Program-made: the position numbers and the translations under genes
Notes under the pieces: model-generated
Databases searched by the model: none
What the model was told of the DNA's origin: nothing
Seen by the model: the letters and a program-made list of their open reading frames with translations, nothing else
Origin: an uncultured Rhodospirillales bacterium
GTDB lineage: Bacteria; Pseudomonadota; Alphaproteobacteria; Acetobacterales; Acetobacteraceae
DNA: 40,582 bases
NCBI GenBank assembly: GCA_903881515.1
Contig: CAIRTN010000021.1
Span: forward strand, 1 to 40,582
Reading direction: 5' to 3'
Part shown: positions 8,951 to 17,629 of the stretch, in pieces
Layout: each line of letters opens with the position of its first letter
Position numbering within the stretch: position 1 is the first letter of the stretch

Positions 8951-9922
8951 ATGAAGACCGCGCTGACCAGGTGCATTGCGCTGGGGTTTGCTGCGCTGCT
9001 GTTTGCGGCCGGGACCAGTCTGGCCGCCGATCCGAAGCCGCTGAAGCTGACGCTGATCGAAGCCACACCGGCGTTTCACAGCCTGCCGGTGTTCGCGCTG
9101 AAGCAGAGTGCGAAAGACTACAACCTCGAGGTTGAGAACCTGCAGATCGAGGGCGGCGGCGAGGCCGGGGTGATCTTCGCCGGCGGACAGGCCGACGTGA
9201 TGATGTCGGGCTTCGACAAGCCGGTGGCATTCGCCGCCCAAGGCTTCGTCGATGTGAAGGTGTTCGGCGCGATCCTGAAATCGATGAACTGGTCGCTGGT
9301 GGCGCCGGTGAAGTCGTCGATTAAGACTGTTGCCGACCTGAAGGGCAAATCGATCGGGATTTCCGGCGCCGGTTCGTCGTCGGACATGCTGATGCGCTGG
9401 GCGCTGCGCAAGGCGGGGCTGGACCCGGATCGCGACGTGACGCTGATCGCGCTGGGATCGGTGGCCAATCTGTATTCCGGGGTAGAGAACGGACGTGTCG
9501 ATGCCGCGGTGCTGGTGCGCCCGTTTCTGACCAAGGCGATCGATGCCGGGATCGTGCGCGTGGTGGGGGATTGGGAGGCTTTGCCCTACCCCAACCTGGT
9601 CTCCATCGCGCGGTCAAAGGATTTGGCCGCCACGCCTGAGAAGTTTCAGCGCTTCCAGGCCGCGCTGCGCGATATCCTCAAGCGCTTTCAGAATGACCGG
9701 CCGTTTGCCCTGCGCATGGCGAAGCTGGCCTATCCGAACGACACTGAGGCGAGCCTGAACGCGCAGCTTGATTTCGCGCTGAAGGTCTACTGGGCGCCAG
9801 TGAATGGCGATCTCGACCGCGACCTCTACGACAAGGCGGTGGATATCCTGGTGACCTCGCGCACGGTGACGGCCGAGAAGATGCCAGGTTTCGACAAGCT
9901 GATCGTCCGGCTGCCGGATTAG
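8951..9922 (+). CDS. ABC transporter substrate-binding protein, NitT/TauT type
   Basis: Signal peptide MKTALTRCIALGFAALLFAAGTSLAAD after GGGAGGAAT; LKGKSIGISGAGSSSDMLMRWALRKAGLDPDRDVTLI. Confidence 0.9.
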   Translation: MKTALTRCIALGFAALLFAAGTSLAADPKPLKLTLIEATPAFHSLPVFALKQSAKDYNLEVENLQIEGGGEAGVIFAGGQADVMMSGFDKPVAFAAQGFVDVKVFGAILKSMNWSLVAPVKSSIKTVADLKGKSIGISGAGSSSDMLMRWALRKAGLDPDRDVTLIALGSVANLYSGVENGRVDAAVLVRPFLTKAIDAGIVRVVGDWEALPYPNLVSIARSKDLAATPEKFQRFQAALRDILKRFQNDRPFALRMAKLAYPNDTEASLNAQLDFALKVYWAPVNGDLDRDLYDKAVDILVTSRTVTAEKMPGFDKLIVRLPD

Positions 9923-9923
9923 C

Positions 9924-10724
9924 GTGATGCTGTCGCCTGAGATCGCCATCGCGGGGGTTTCGCTCAGATTCGCGCCTCCCGGCGGCGAAGTGCGGTCGCA
10001 CCTGGCGCTGTCGGACGTGTCGTTCACGGTGAAGCCCGGCGAGTTCGTCGCAATCATCGGCCCGAGTGGCTGCGGCAAGAGCACGCTGCTGCGCCTTGTC
10101 GCCGGCTTGCTGGGGGTGACCGAGGGCGATGTGCGGGTCGGCGGCACCAAGGTGGAACGGGTGCCGGGCGGCATCGGCTTCCTGTTCCAGTCCGATGCGC
10201 TGCTGCCGTGGAAGACCGCGCTGGAAAACGTGGTGATGGGTGCCACGCTGGCCGGGCGCGACCGGGCGGAGGCGTTGGACAAGGCGCGGTTCCTGCTCGG
10301 TGAGATCGGGCTCGCGAAATCCGCCGACAAATACCCCTCCGAACTCTCCGGCGGCATGCGTAAACGCGTCGCGTTGGCGCGGACGATGGCGTACGAACCG
10401 CGGGTGTTCCTGCTCGATGAACCCTTCTCGGCGCTGGATGCGCAGACGAGGATTCATGTCGGCAACCGATTCCTGAAGATCCTGGAAACGTTGGGGCAGA
10501 CCGTTATCGTGGTGACGCACGATATCGACGAGGCGATCGCGATGGCTGACCGCGTGCTGGTGATGACCGCCTCGCCCGGCCGCATCGCGCGGGCGTTCGA
10601 TGTCGGCCTGCCCCGCCCGCGCGACTATTACGGCACCCGTTTCGAACCTGGCTTCCGCGATCTGCAGGAAGGGATCTGGGACATCCTGCGCCGCGAGATG
10701 GAAGGGGTGCTGGCGCGTGACTGA
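9924..10724 (+). CDS. ABC transporter ATP-binding protein, SsuB/TauB-like
   Basis: Walker A GPSGCGKST, signature LSGGMRKR, Walker B VFLLDEPFSALD. Start GTG 9924 or ATG 9927. Confidence 0.94.
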   Translation: MMLSPEIAIAGVSLRFAPPGGEVRSHLALSDVSFTVKPGEFVAIIGPSGCGKSTLLRLVAGLLGVTEGDVRVGGTKVERVPGGIGFLFQSDALLPWKTALENVVMGATLAGRDRAEALDKARFLLGEIGLAKSADKYPSELSGGMRKRVALARTMAYEPRVFLLDEPFSALDAQTRIHVGNRFLKILETLGQTVIVVTHDIDEAIAMADRVLVMTASPGRIARAFDVGLPRPRDYYGTRFEPGFRDLQEGIWDILRREMEGVLARD

Positions 10725-11547
10725 GGGCAAGGGCGAGGAGGAATATGACCGGCGCCGCGCGGCTGCGGTGCGGCGCAAGCGGATGCTGTTCTATGGCGAC
10801 CGGATTGTCGCCTGCGTGCTGCCGCTGATCGGCTGGCAGTTGCTGTCGGATAACTGGGTCGGCGGCAAATGGATCAGCTCACCGCTGGGCGTGGCCGAGC
10901 GGCTGGTCTCGATGGCCGAGGATGGCAGCCTGCAGATGCACACCTGGCAGACCCTGCAGGAAGCGTTGCTGGGCCTCGCGCTGGGGATGCTGCTGGGGGT
11001 GGTGATCGGAGTGGTGCTGGGTCTGTCGCGCCGGCTGTCCGATGCGATCGATCCGATCATCATGGGCTTCTACAGCCTGCCGCGGGTGTCGCTGGCGCCG
11101 CTGTTCATTATCTGGCTGGGCATCGGGCTGCTGGCGAAGGTGGCGCTGGTGGCGTCGGTGGTGCTGTTCGTGGTCCTGTTCAATGTGCGCGAAGGCATGC
11201 GCACGATCGACCGTGATATCATCGAGGCGTTTCGCAGCATGAACGCGTCGCGCGCGGCGATGCTGCGCCACGTGGTGATTCCTTCGCTGGTGCCGTGGAT
11301 TTTCGCCTCGGTGCGGATCGGGATCGGCATGGCGATGATCGGCGCGGTGGTGGCCGAACTGATCGGTTCCTCGCGCGGCCTCGGCTGGTACGTGATGCGT
11401 TCGACCGGCACCTACGACATGACCGGATCGATCACCGCGCTGGTGGTGCTGATGATCCTGGCGATGATTTTCAACTGGATGCTCTCGGTGGTCGAGGCGC
11501 GGGCGCTGCGCTGGCGGCGCCATTCGGATGTGGGGCTTGGCGGATGA
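10717..11547 (+). CDS. ABC transporter permease, SsuC/TauC-like
   Basis: In-frame GTG 10717 overlaps the ATPase stop; PRVSLAPLFIIWLGIGLLAK and EAFRSMNASRAAMLRHVVIPSLVPWIFASVRIG. Confidence 0.9.
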   Translation: MTEGKGEEEYDRRRAAAVRRKRMLFYGDRIVACVLPLIGWQLLSDNWVGGKWISSPLGVAERLVSMAEDGSLQMHTWQTLQEALLGLALGMLLGVVIGVVLGLSRRLSDAIDPIIMGFYSLPRVSLAPLFIIWLGIGLLAKVALVASVVLFVVLFNVREGMRTIDRDIIEAFRSMNASRAAMLRHVVIPSLVPWIFASVRIGIGMAMIGAVVAELIGSSRGLGWYVMRSTGTYDMTGSITALVVLMILAMIFNWMLSVVEARALRWRRHSDVGLGG

Positions 11548-12959
11548 CACCTCGGACTCTGGTCGACAAAATCTGGGACAATCACGTGATCCGCCGGCTG
11601 CAGAGCGGGGCGGACCTGCTGCATGTCGACCGCCATCTGGTGCATGAGATGACCAGCCACCGCGCGTTCGACAGCCTGCGCAAGCGCGGCATCGGCGTGC
11701 AGAGCCCGGACCTGACCTTCGCCGCGGTGGACCATATCGTGGCCACCCTGCCGGGGCGGGGCGAGGCGACCAATCCGGCCGGGCTGCCGTTCATCCGCAT
11801 GTGGCGGCAGAACTGCGAGGAGTTCGGCATTACCCGCTTCGACATCGGCGATCCGCGGCAGGGTATCGTGCATGTGGTGGGCCCGGAACTGGGCATCGAC
11901 CTGCCGGGCTGTACTCTCGTATGCGGCGACAGCCATACCGCCAGCAATGGCGGGCTGGGGGCCTTGGCCTGGGGCATCGGCTCATCGGAAGTCGAGCACG
12001 TGCTGGCGACGCAGACCATCGTGCAGACCCGGCCAAAGCGGATGCGGATCTGGTTCGAAGGCGCGCTGGGCGCCGGCGTCTCGGCCAAGGACATGATCCT
12101 GTACGTGATCGGAAAGCTGGGGACGGCTGCCGGTGTTGGCTACGCGGTGGAATATGCCGGGCCGGCGATCCAGGCGCTGCCGGTCGAGTCGCGGCTGACG
12201 ATCTGCAATATGTCGATCGAACTGGGCGCGCGGGCGGGGCTGATCGCACCGGACGAGGTGACCTTCGCCTGGCTGAAGGGGCGCGAATTCGCGCCGAAGG
12301 GCCGGGCGTGGGATGCGGCCGTTGCGGACTGGCGAGATCTGCACAGCGACGATGGTGCGGTGTTCGACCGGGAGGTGACGATCGACTGCACGCAGATCGC
12401 GCCGCAGGTGACCTGGGGCACCTCGCCTCAGGATGTGGTGGGTATCGGCGAAAACGTGCCCGATCCGGCGGCGATCGACGATCCCGTGCGCCGCGCGGCG
12501 GTAGAGCGGGCGATCGGTTATATCGGGGTGACGGCCGGCCGGCCGCTGGATGGCACGCCGATCGATTACGCCTTCATCGGCTCCTGCACCAATGGCCGCT
12601 TCTCCGACCTGGTGGCCGCCGCCGAGGTGGCGCGGGGCCGCAAGGTGGCGCCCGGCGTGATCGCGCTGGTGGTACCGGGCTCGATGCAGGTGCGGCAGGC
12701 AGCGATCGACGCTGGGCTGGACAAGGTTTTTCTCGACGCCGGGTTCGAATGGCGCGAGGCGGGGTGCTCAATGTGCGTCGCCGGCAATGGCGATTTCATC
12801 CCGCCGGGCAAGCGCTGCATCGCGACATCGAACCGCAATTTCGAAAGCCGGCAGGGGCCGGGCAGCCGCACGCATCTGGCCAGCCCGGCGAGCGTCGCCG
12901 CGGCGGCGGTGAGCGGGCGGATCGTCGATGTCCGGACCTTTTCCGGCAGCAAATCCTGA
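11544..12959 (+). CDS. 3-isopropylmalate dehydratase large-subunit-like hydro-lyase (LeuC family)
   Basis: ATGA overlap at 11544; 4Fe-4S ligands FIGSCTNGR and GCSMCVAGNGD; GDSHTASNGGLGALAWGIGSSE. Confidence 0.93.
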   Translation: MTPRTLVDKIWDNHVIRRLQSGADLLHVDRHLVHEMTSHRAFDSLRKRGIGVQSPDLTFAAVDHIVATLPGRGEATNPAGLPFIRMWRQNCEEFGITRFDIGDPRQGIVHVVGPELGIDLPGCTLVCGDSHTASNGGLGALAWGIGSSEVEHVLATQTIVQTRPKRMRIWFEGALGAGVSAKDMILYVIGKLGTAAGVGYAVEYAGPAIQALPVESRLTICNMSIELGARAGLIAPDEVTFAWLKGREFAPKGRAWDAAVADWRDLHSDDGAVFDREVTIDCTQIAPQVTWGTSPQDVVGIGENVPDPAAIDDPVRRAAVERAIGYIGVTAGRPLDGTPIDYAFIGSCTNGRFSDLVAAAEVARGRKVAPGVIALVVPGSMQVRQAAIDAGLDKVFLDAGFEWREAGCSMCVAGNGDFIPPGKRCIATSNRNFESRQGPGSRTHLASPASVAAAAVSGRIVDVRTFSGSKS

Positions 12960-12966
12960 GGCGGAT

Positions 12967-13593
12967 ATGGACAAGTTCACCACACTGACCGGCACGGCGG
13001 CGGTGATGCCGCTGGAAAACATCAACACCGACGCGATCATCCCGGTGACCTGGATCGTCAATTACGGGCGGGACCTGGGCGAAGGCCTGTTCGGCGTCTG
13101 GCGCTATCACGCTGACGGCACCGAGCGGACGGAGTTCGTGCTGAATCAGGCGCCGTATCGCGACGCGTGCATCCTGGTGGGCGGGCGCAATTTCGGCTGC
13201 GGCAGTTCGCGCGAGGAAGCGGTGTGGGCGCTGCTGGGCTTTGGCATCCGCTGTGTGATCGCGCCGAGCTTTGGCGATATTTTCTATGAGAATTCCTTCA
13301 AGAACGCGCTGCTGCCGATCCGCATGGCGCAGGAGGATATCGACGTGCTGATGCGCGATCCGGCGTTTGTCGCCGGGGCAAAGCTGGTGGTGGATCTGGA
13401 GACCTGCCGGGTGAGTGTGCCGGGCGGGTCGAATGGGATTGCGTTCGACATCGATCCGGCGCGCCGCGAAGCGTTGTTGCAGGGCTTCGATCACATCGAC
13501 CTCACCCGCCAGCATGTGGACGAGATCGCCGCGTTCCAGGCGGCGGACAAAGCGCGGCGGCCATGGGTGCATGCGCCGGGAAAGGGAGAATAG
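12967..13593 (+). CDS. 3-isopropylmalate dehydratase small-subunit-like protein (LeuD family)
   Basis: MPLENINTDAIIPV, GGRNFGCGSSREEAVWALLGFGIRCVIAPSFGDIFYENSFKNALLP. Confidence 0.93.
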   Translation: MDKFTTLTGTAAVMPLENINTDAIIPVTWIVNYGRDLGEGLFGVWRYHADGTERTEFVLNQAPYRDACILVGGRNFGCGSSREEAVWALLGFGIRCVIAPSFGDIFYENSFKNALLPIRMAQEDIDVLMRDPAFVAGAKLVVDLETCRVSVPGGSNGIAFDIDPARREALLQGFDHIDLTRQHVDEIAAFQAADKARRPWVHAPGKGE

Positions 13594-13597
13594 AGCG

Positions 13598-14455
13598 ATG
13601 GCATCGACATTGCGCAGCCTGGTGAAGCTGGACCGGCCGCTGATCACGCCACTGGCGCATGACGCGCTGACGGCGCGGATGATCCAGCGCGCGGGGTTCC
13701 AGGCGATGGGGATCGGCGGCTCCTCGATGCTGGCCGCCCGTTACGGCTTGCCGGATATCGGCCTGGCGGCGCTGGGCGAGATGGCGGCGGGGATCGCGGA
13801 CATCGTGGCGGCGACCGACCTGCCGGTGATGGTGGATGGCGATGACGGCTATGGCGACGTGAAGGCCGTGGCGCGGATGGTCGAGGTGTTCATGCGCCTG
13901 GGCGTCAGCGGCATCGTGCTGGAAGACCAGATGCGCGGCGAGAAGCAGCCCGGCGATGCTGGGGCGATCGGCGTGGTCGATACCGCGACCATGGTGGACA
14001 AAGTGCGTGTCGCGGTCTCGACCTGTGCGGGGACGGAGCTGACCATCGTTGCCCGCTGCGATGCTTACAAGCTTGAGGGCTTGGACGGCGCGATGCGGCG
14101 GGCGGAGGCGTATTTCGCGGCGGGGGCGCATGCGCTGTTTGTGCCCGGGATGCAGGACCGCGCCGATTTCGCCACGCTGGGCGCGCGGTTCCGCGGCGCG
14201 CATCTGGTGGCCGGGGCGTTCGAGGGGCGGGAGACCTGGCTGCATCCCGACGAGTTCTTTGCCATGGGGTTCCGCCAGATCGTGTTCCCCACCCTGCTGA
14301 TGACCCGCGTGGCGCGGGCGCTGGATACAGCGCTGGCCGATTTCCGCCGCCATGTCGACGGGGTGGCGCCGATGCCGGCGCTGGAGGGTTTTGCCGACGC
14401 GCAGGAGGCGCTGCGGCAGGCAGTGCAGTTCGATAAATGGGCCGCGATCAAATGA
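13598..14455 (+). CDS. Isocitrate lyase / PEP mutase superfamily protein
   Basis: GIGGSSMLAARYGLPDIGLAALGEMA, PVMVDGDDGYGDVKAVARMVE, GIVLEDQMRGEKQPGD, TIVARCDAYKLEGLDGAMRRAEAYFAAGAHALFVPG. Confidence 0.92.
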   Translation: MASTLRSLVKLDRPLITPLAHDALTARMIQRAGFQAMGIGGSSMLAARYGLPDIGLAALGEMAAGIADIVAATDLPVMVDGDDGYGDVKAVARMVEVFMRLGVSGIVLEDQMRGEKQPGDAGAIGVVDTATMVDKVRVAVSTCAGTELTIVARCDAYKLEGLDGAMRRAEAYFAAGAHALFVPGMQDRADFATLGARFRGAHLVAGAFEGRETWLHPDEFFAMGFRQIVFPTLLMTRVARALDTALADFRRHVDGVAPMPALEGFADAQEALRQAVQFDKWAAIK

Positions 14456-14484
14456 ACGCGGCGTTGCTGTGAAGGTCCACGACG

Positions 14485-15453
14485 ATGCAGATGAGTCATG
14501 AGCGCCTGAAGAAAGCCTATCGCGACATGGTGACGATCCGCCTGTTCGAAGAACGGGTGCAGGTGGAATTCACCAAGGGGGCAATCCCCGGTTTTGTGCA
14601 TCTCTATGCCGGACAGGAAGCCTCGGCGGTGGGGGTCTGTCTGGATCTCCGCCCGGAAGACAACATCGCCAGCACCCATCGCGGCCACGGCCATTGCATC
14701 GCCAAGGGCTGCGACATCAACGGCATGATGGCGGAACTGTTCGGGCGCAGCACCGGGCTGTGCGGCGGCAAAGGCGGATCGATGCATATCGCCGACATGA
14801 ATGTCGGCATGCTCGGCGCTAACGGCATCGTGGGTGGCGGGCCGCCCTTGGTGGTCGGGGCGGCGCTGACGGCGAAGACGCTGGGGACCGATAATGTCGC
14901 GGTGTGCTTTACCGGCGATGGCGGGTCGAACCAGGGCACCACGTTCGAGGCGATGAACATGGCCGTCGTGCTGAAAGTGCCGGCGATATTCATCTTCGAA
15001 AACAACGGCTATGGCGAGGCGACCGGGCATAGCTATGCCGCAGGCAATACCGATATCGCGGGGCGTGCGGGTGGCTTCGGGTTGCCGGCGGTGACGGTGG
15101 ACGGCGACAATTTCTTCGCCGTCCATGCAGCCGCCAGCGAGGCGATCGCGCGGGCGCGGGCGGGGGGCGGGCCGAGCGTGATCGAGGTCTCCACCGTGCG
15201 GTTCTTCGGCCATCACTCCGGCGACGCGCAGTTGTATCGCGGCAAGGACGAGGTGGCGCGGCTGCGCGAGGAGCGTGACTGCCTGAAGGTGTTCCGCAAA
15301 TCGGTGACTGAAGCGGCGTTGCTGTCGGCCGATGAGCTGAATGCGATCGATGCCGAGGTGGCGCAGGCGGTGGAGGATGCCGTCGAGGCGGCGCGGGCCG
15401 CGCCGCTGCCGGTTGCCGGCGATTTGCTGACCGACGTTTACGGCACCTACTAA
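14485..15453 (+). CDS. Thiamine-diphosphate-dependent dehydrogenase E1 component, alpha subunit (acetoin/pyruvate dehydrogenase-like)
   Basis: GDGGSNQGTTFEAMNMAVVLKVPAIFIFENNGYGEATG ThDP motif; CGGKGGSMHIAD. Confidence 0.94.
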   Translation: MQMSHERLKKAYRDMVTIRLFEERVQVEFTKGAIPGFVHLYAGQEASAVGVCLDLRPEDNIASTHRGHGHCIAKGCDINGMMAELFGRSTGLCGGKGGSMHIADMNVGMLGANGIVGGGPPLVVGAALTAKTLGTDNVAVCFTGDGGSNQGTTFEAMNMAVVLKVPAIFIFENNGYGEATGHSYAAGNTDIAGRAGGFGLPAVTVDGDNFFAVHAAASEAIARARAGGGPSVIEVSTVRFFGHHSGDAQLYRGKDEVARLREERDCLKVFRKSVTEAALLSADELNAIDAEVAQAVEDAVEAARAAPLPVAGDLLTDVYGTY

Positions 15454-15465
15454 GGACAGACTCAG

Positions 15466-16479
15466 ATGGCACTGAAAACCACGCGGCAGGCGATCAATGA
15501 GGCGCTGGCGATGGAGATGCGGCGGGACAAGCGCGTTGTCGTCATCGGGGAAGATGTTTCGGGCGGAGCGGGGACGGATGGATCGCGCGATGCCTATGGC
15601 GGTGTGCTGGGGGTGACGCGCGGGTTGCTGGGCGAGTTCGGCGACAGCCGGGTGATCGATACGCCGATCACCGAATCCGCGATCATGGGGGCGGCCGCCG
15701 GCGCGGCAGCGACCGGATTGCGGCCGGTGGCCGAGCTGATGTTCTGCGACTTCCTCGGTGTGTGTTTCGACCAGTTGCTGAACCAGGCGGCGAAGTTCCG
15801 CTACATGTTCGGCGGCAAGGTGAAGACGCCGCTGGTGGTGCGCACGATGATCGGGGCGGGACGCGGGGCCGCGGCGCAGCATTCGCAGAGCCTGTATCAG
15901 ATGTTCACCGCGGTGCCCGGGTTGAAGGTGGTGGTGCCTTCCAACGCCTATGACGCCAAGGGGCTGTTGATCGAGGCGATCCGCGATGATGATCCGGTGA
16001 TCTTCTGCGAGCATAAGCTGGTCTATGACCTGAAATCCGAAGTACCTGATGAGGCGTATCGGATTCCGTTTGGCGAGGCGAACATCGTGCGCGACGGCGA
16101 GGATGTAACCATCGTCGCGCTGTCGCGCATGGTGCATTTCTCCGCCGAGGCGGCCGATGTGCTGGCGAAGGAGGGGATCGATTGCGAGATCATCGATCCG
16201 CGCACCACCTCGCCGCTGGATGCCGACACGATCGCCGAGAGCGTGGAGCGCACCGGGCGGCTGGTGATTGTCGATGAGAGCACGCCGCGCTGCGGGGTGG
16301 CGGGGGATATCGCGGCGATCATCGGGGAGCGGTGCTTTCGGGACCTGAAGGCGCCGATCCGGCGGGTGACGGCGCCGCATACGCCGGTGCCGTTCTCGCC
16401 GGTGCTGGAGAAGCTTTACATCCCCGATGCGCTGCGCATTGCCGAGGCGGTGCGGCAGACTGTGGCTTACGCGCGATGA
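15466..16479 (+). CDS. Dehydrogenase E1 component, beta subunit (acetoin/pyruvate dehydrogenase-like)
   Basis: MALKTTRQAINEALAMEMRRDKRVVVIGEDV, DTPITESAIMGAAAGAAATGLRPVAELMF, C-terminal transketolase domain. Confidence 0.94.
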   Translation: MALKTTRQAINEALAMEMRRDKRVVVIGEDVSGGAGTDGSRDAYGGVLGVTRGLLGEFGDSRVIDTPITESAIMGAAAGAAATGLRPVAELMFCDFLGVCFDQLLNQAAKFRYMFGGKVKTPLVVRTMIGAGRGAAAQHSQSLYQMFTAVPGLKVVVPSNAYDAKGLLIEAIRDDDPVIFCEHKLVYDLKSEVPDEAYRIPFGEANIVRDGEDVTIVALSRMVHFSAEAADVLAKEGIDCEIIDPRTTSPLDADTIAESVERTGRLVIVDESTPRCGVAGDIAAIIGERCFRDLKAPIRRVTAPHTPVPFSPVLEKLYIPDALRIAEAVRQTVAYAR

Positions 16480-17585
16480 GTGCCGATCTTGTCGCGGTCA
16501 CTATGCCGCGCTGGGGGCTGACGATGACCGAGGGCAAGGTCGTCGGCTGGCTGAAGGCCGAGGGCGACGCGGTGGAGGCCGGCGACGAGTTGCTGGAGAT
16601 CGAGACCAGCAAGATCACCAGCGTCTCCGAGGCCACGGCATCGGGGGTGCTGCGCCGGATCGTGGCGAAGGACGGGATGACGCTGCCGGTGGGTGCGTTG
16701 CTGGCGGTGATCGGGCCGGCGGAGGCGGAGGTGGATGCCTTCATCGGCGGCTTCGAGGTGATCGCCGCGGAGGAAGAGGCGGAGGACACCGGGCCGGTGC
16801 TGCGGGAGATCGAGGCCGGCGGGCAGCGGATCCGGGTGGCGGAGGCCGGCGAGGGCGGCGTGCCGGTGGTGCTGATCCATGGCTTCGGGGCGGATCTGGG
16901 CAGTTGGATGTTCAACCAGCCGGTGTTGGCGCAGAAGCGGCGGGTGATCGCGCTGGATCTGCCGGGGCATGGGGCGTCGGGCAAGGAACTGGGTGGGGCG
17001 GATGATGCCGCGCTCAGTGGGGTTGTGGTGGCGGTGCTGGCGGAGTTGGGCGTGAGCCGGGCGCATCTGGTGGGGCATTCGCTGGGCGGCGGGATTGCGG
17101 CGGCGGTCGCGATCCGGCATCCGGGGCTGGCGGCGTCGCTGACGTTGATTGCGCCGGTGGGGCTGGGGGCGGAGATCAACGTCGGGTTCATCGACGGGTT
17201 CCTGCGGGCGCAGCGGCGCAAGGAGGTGGCCGAGGTGCTGACGCTGCTGGTGCGTGACCCCGAACTGATCGGGCGGTCGATGGTTGAAGACGTGCTGCGG
17301 TTCAAGCGGCTGGACAATGTGGGCGAGGCCTTGGCGGCGATTGCCGCGGCCTGGTTCGCCGACGGGCGGCAGACGGTGGCGTTGGGCGAGGCGATTTCCG
17401 GGCTGGGGATTCCGGTGCAGGTGATCTGGGGGGCGCATGACCGGATCATTCCCGCGGCGCAGGCCGAGACATTGCGCGGACAGGCGACGGTTAACGTGCT
17501 CGGCCTGTCGGGCCATGTGCCGCATATGGAGCAGTCCGGCGAGGTGAACCGGTTGATCGAGCGCTTTATTGGCTTGCCCGGCTGA
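16476..17585 (+). CDS. Lipoyl domain - alpha/beta hydrolase fusion (AcoC-like E2 of acetoin dehydrogenase type)
   Basis: ATGA overlap at 16476; lipoyl domain PRWGLTMTEGKVVGWLKAEGDAVEAGDELLEIETSKITS then hydrolase VVLIHGFGADLGSW...VGHSLGGGIA. Confidence 0.9.
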   Translation: MSADLVAVTMPRWGLTMTEGKVVGWLKAEGDAVEAGDELLEIETSKITSVSEATASGVLRRIVAKDGMTLPVGALLAVIGPAEAEVDAFIGGFEVIAAEEEAEDTGPVLREIEAGGQRIRVAEAGEGGVPVVLIHGFGADLGSWMFNQPVLAQKRRVIALDLPGHGASGKELGGADDAALSGVVVAVLAELGVSRAHLVGHSLGGGIAAAVAIRHPGLAASLTLIAPVGLGAEINVGFIDGFLRAQRRKEVAEVLTLLVRDPELIGRSMVEDVLRFKRLDNVGEALAAIAAAWFADGRQTVALGEAISGLGIPVQVIWGAHDRIIPAAQAETLRGQATVNVLGLSGHVPHMEQSGEVNRLIERFIGLPG

Positions 17586-17629
17586 CGGGAGCGTGAAAGC
17601 GTAGCTGTTTCGCGGTTAGGAGAACGTGC

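Noticed and set aside
11544-13593. Biosynthetic leuCD assignment
   Set aside because: No leuA/leuB/leu leader nearby and context is an importer plus lyase; family call kept, but biosynthetic gene symbols not assigned.
14065-16380. 771-aa minus-strand ORF
   Set aside because: Shadow of ICL-like, E1alpha and E1beta genes; Arg/His-rich, no motif.
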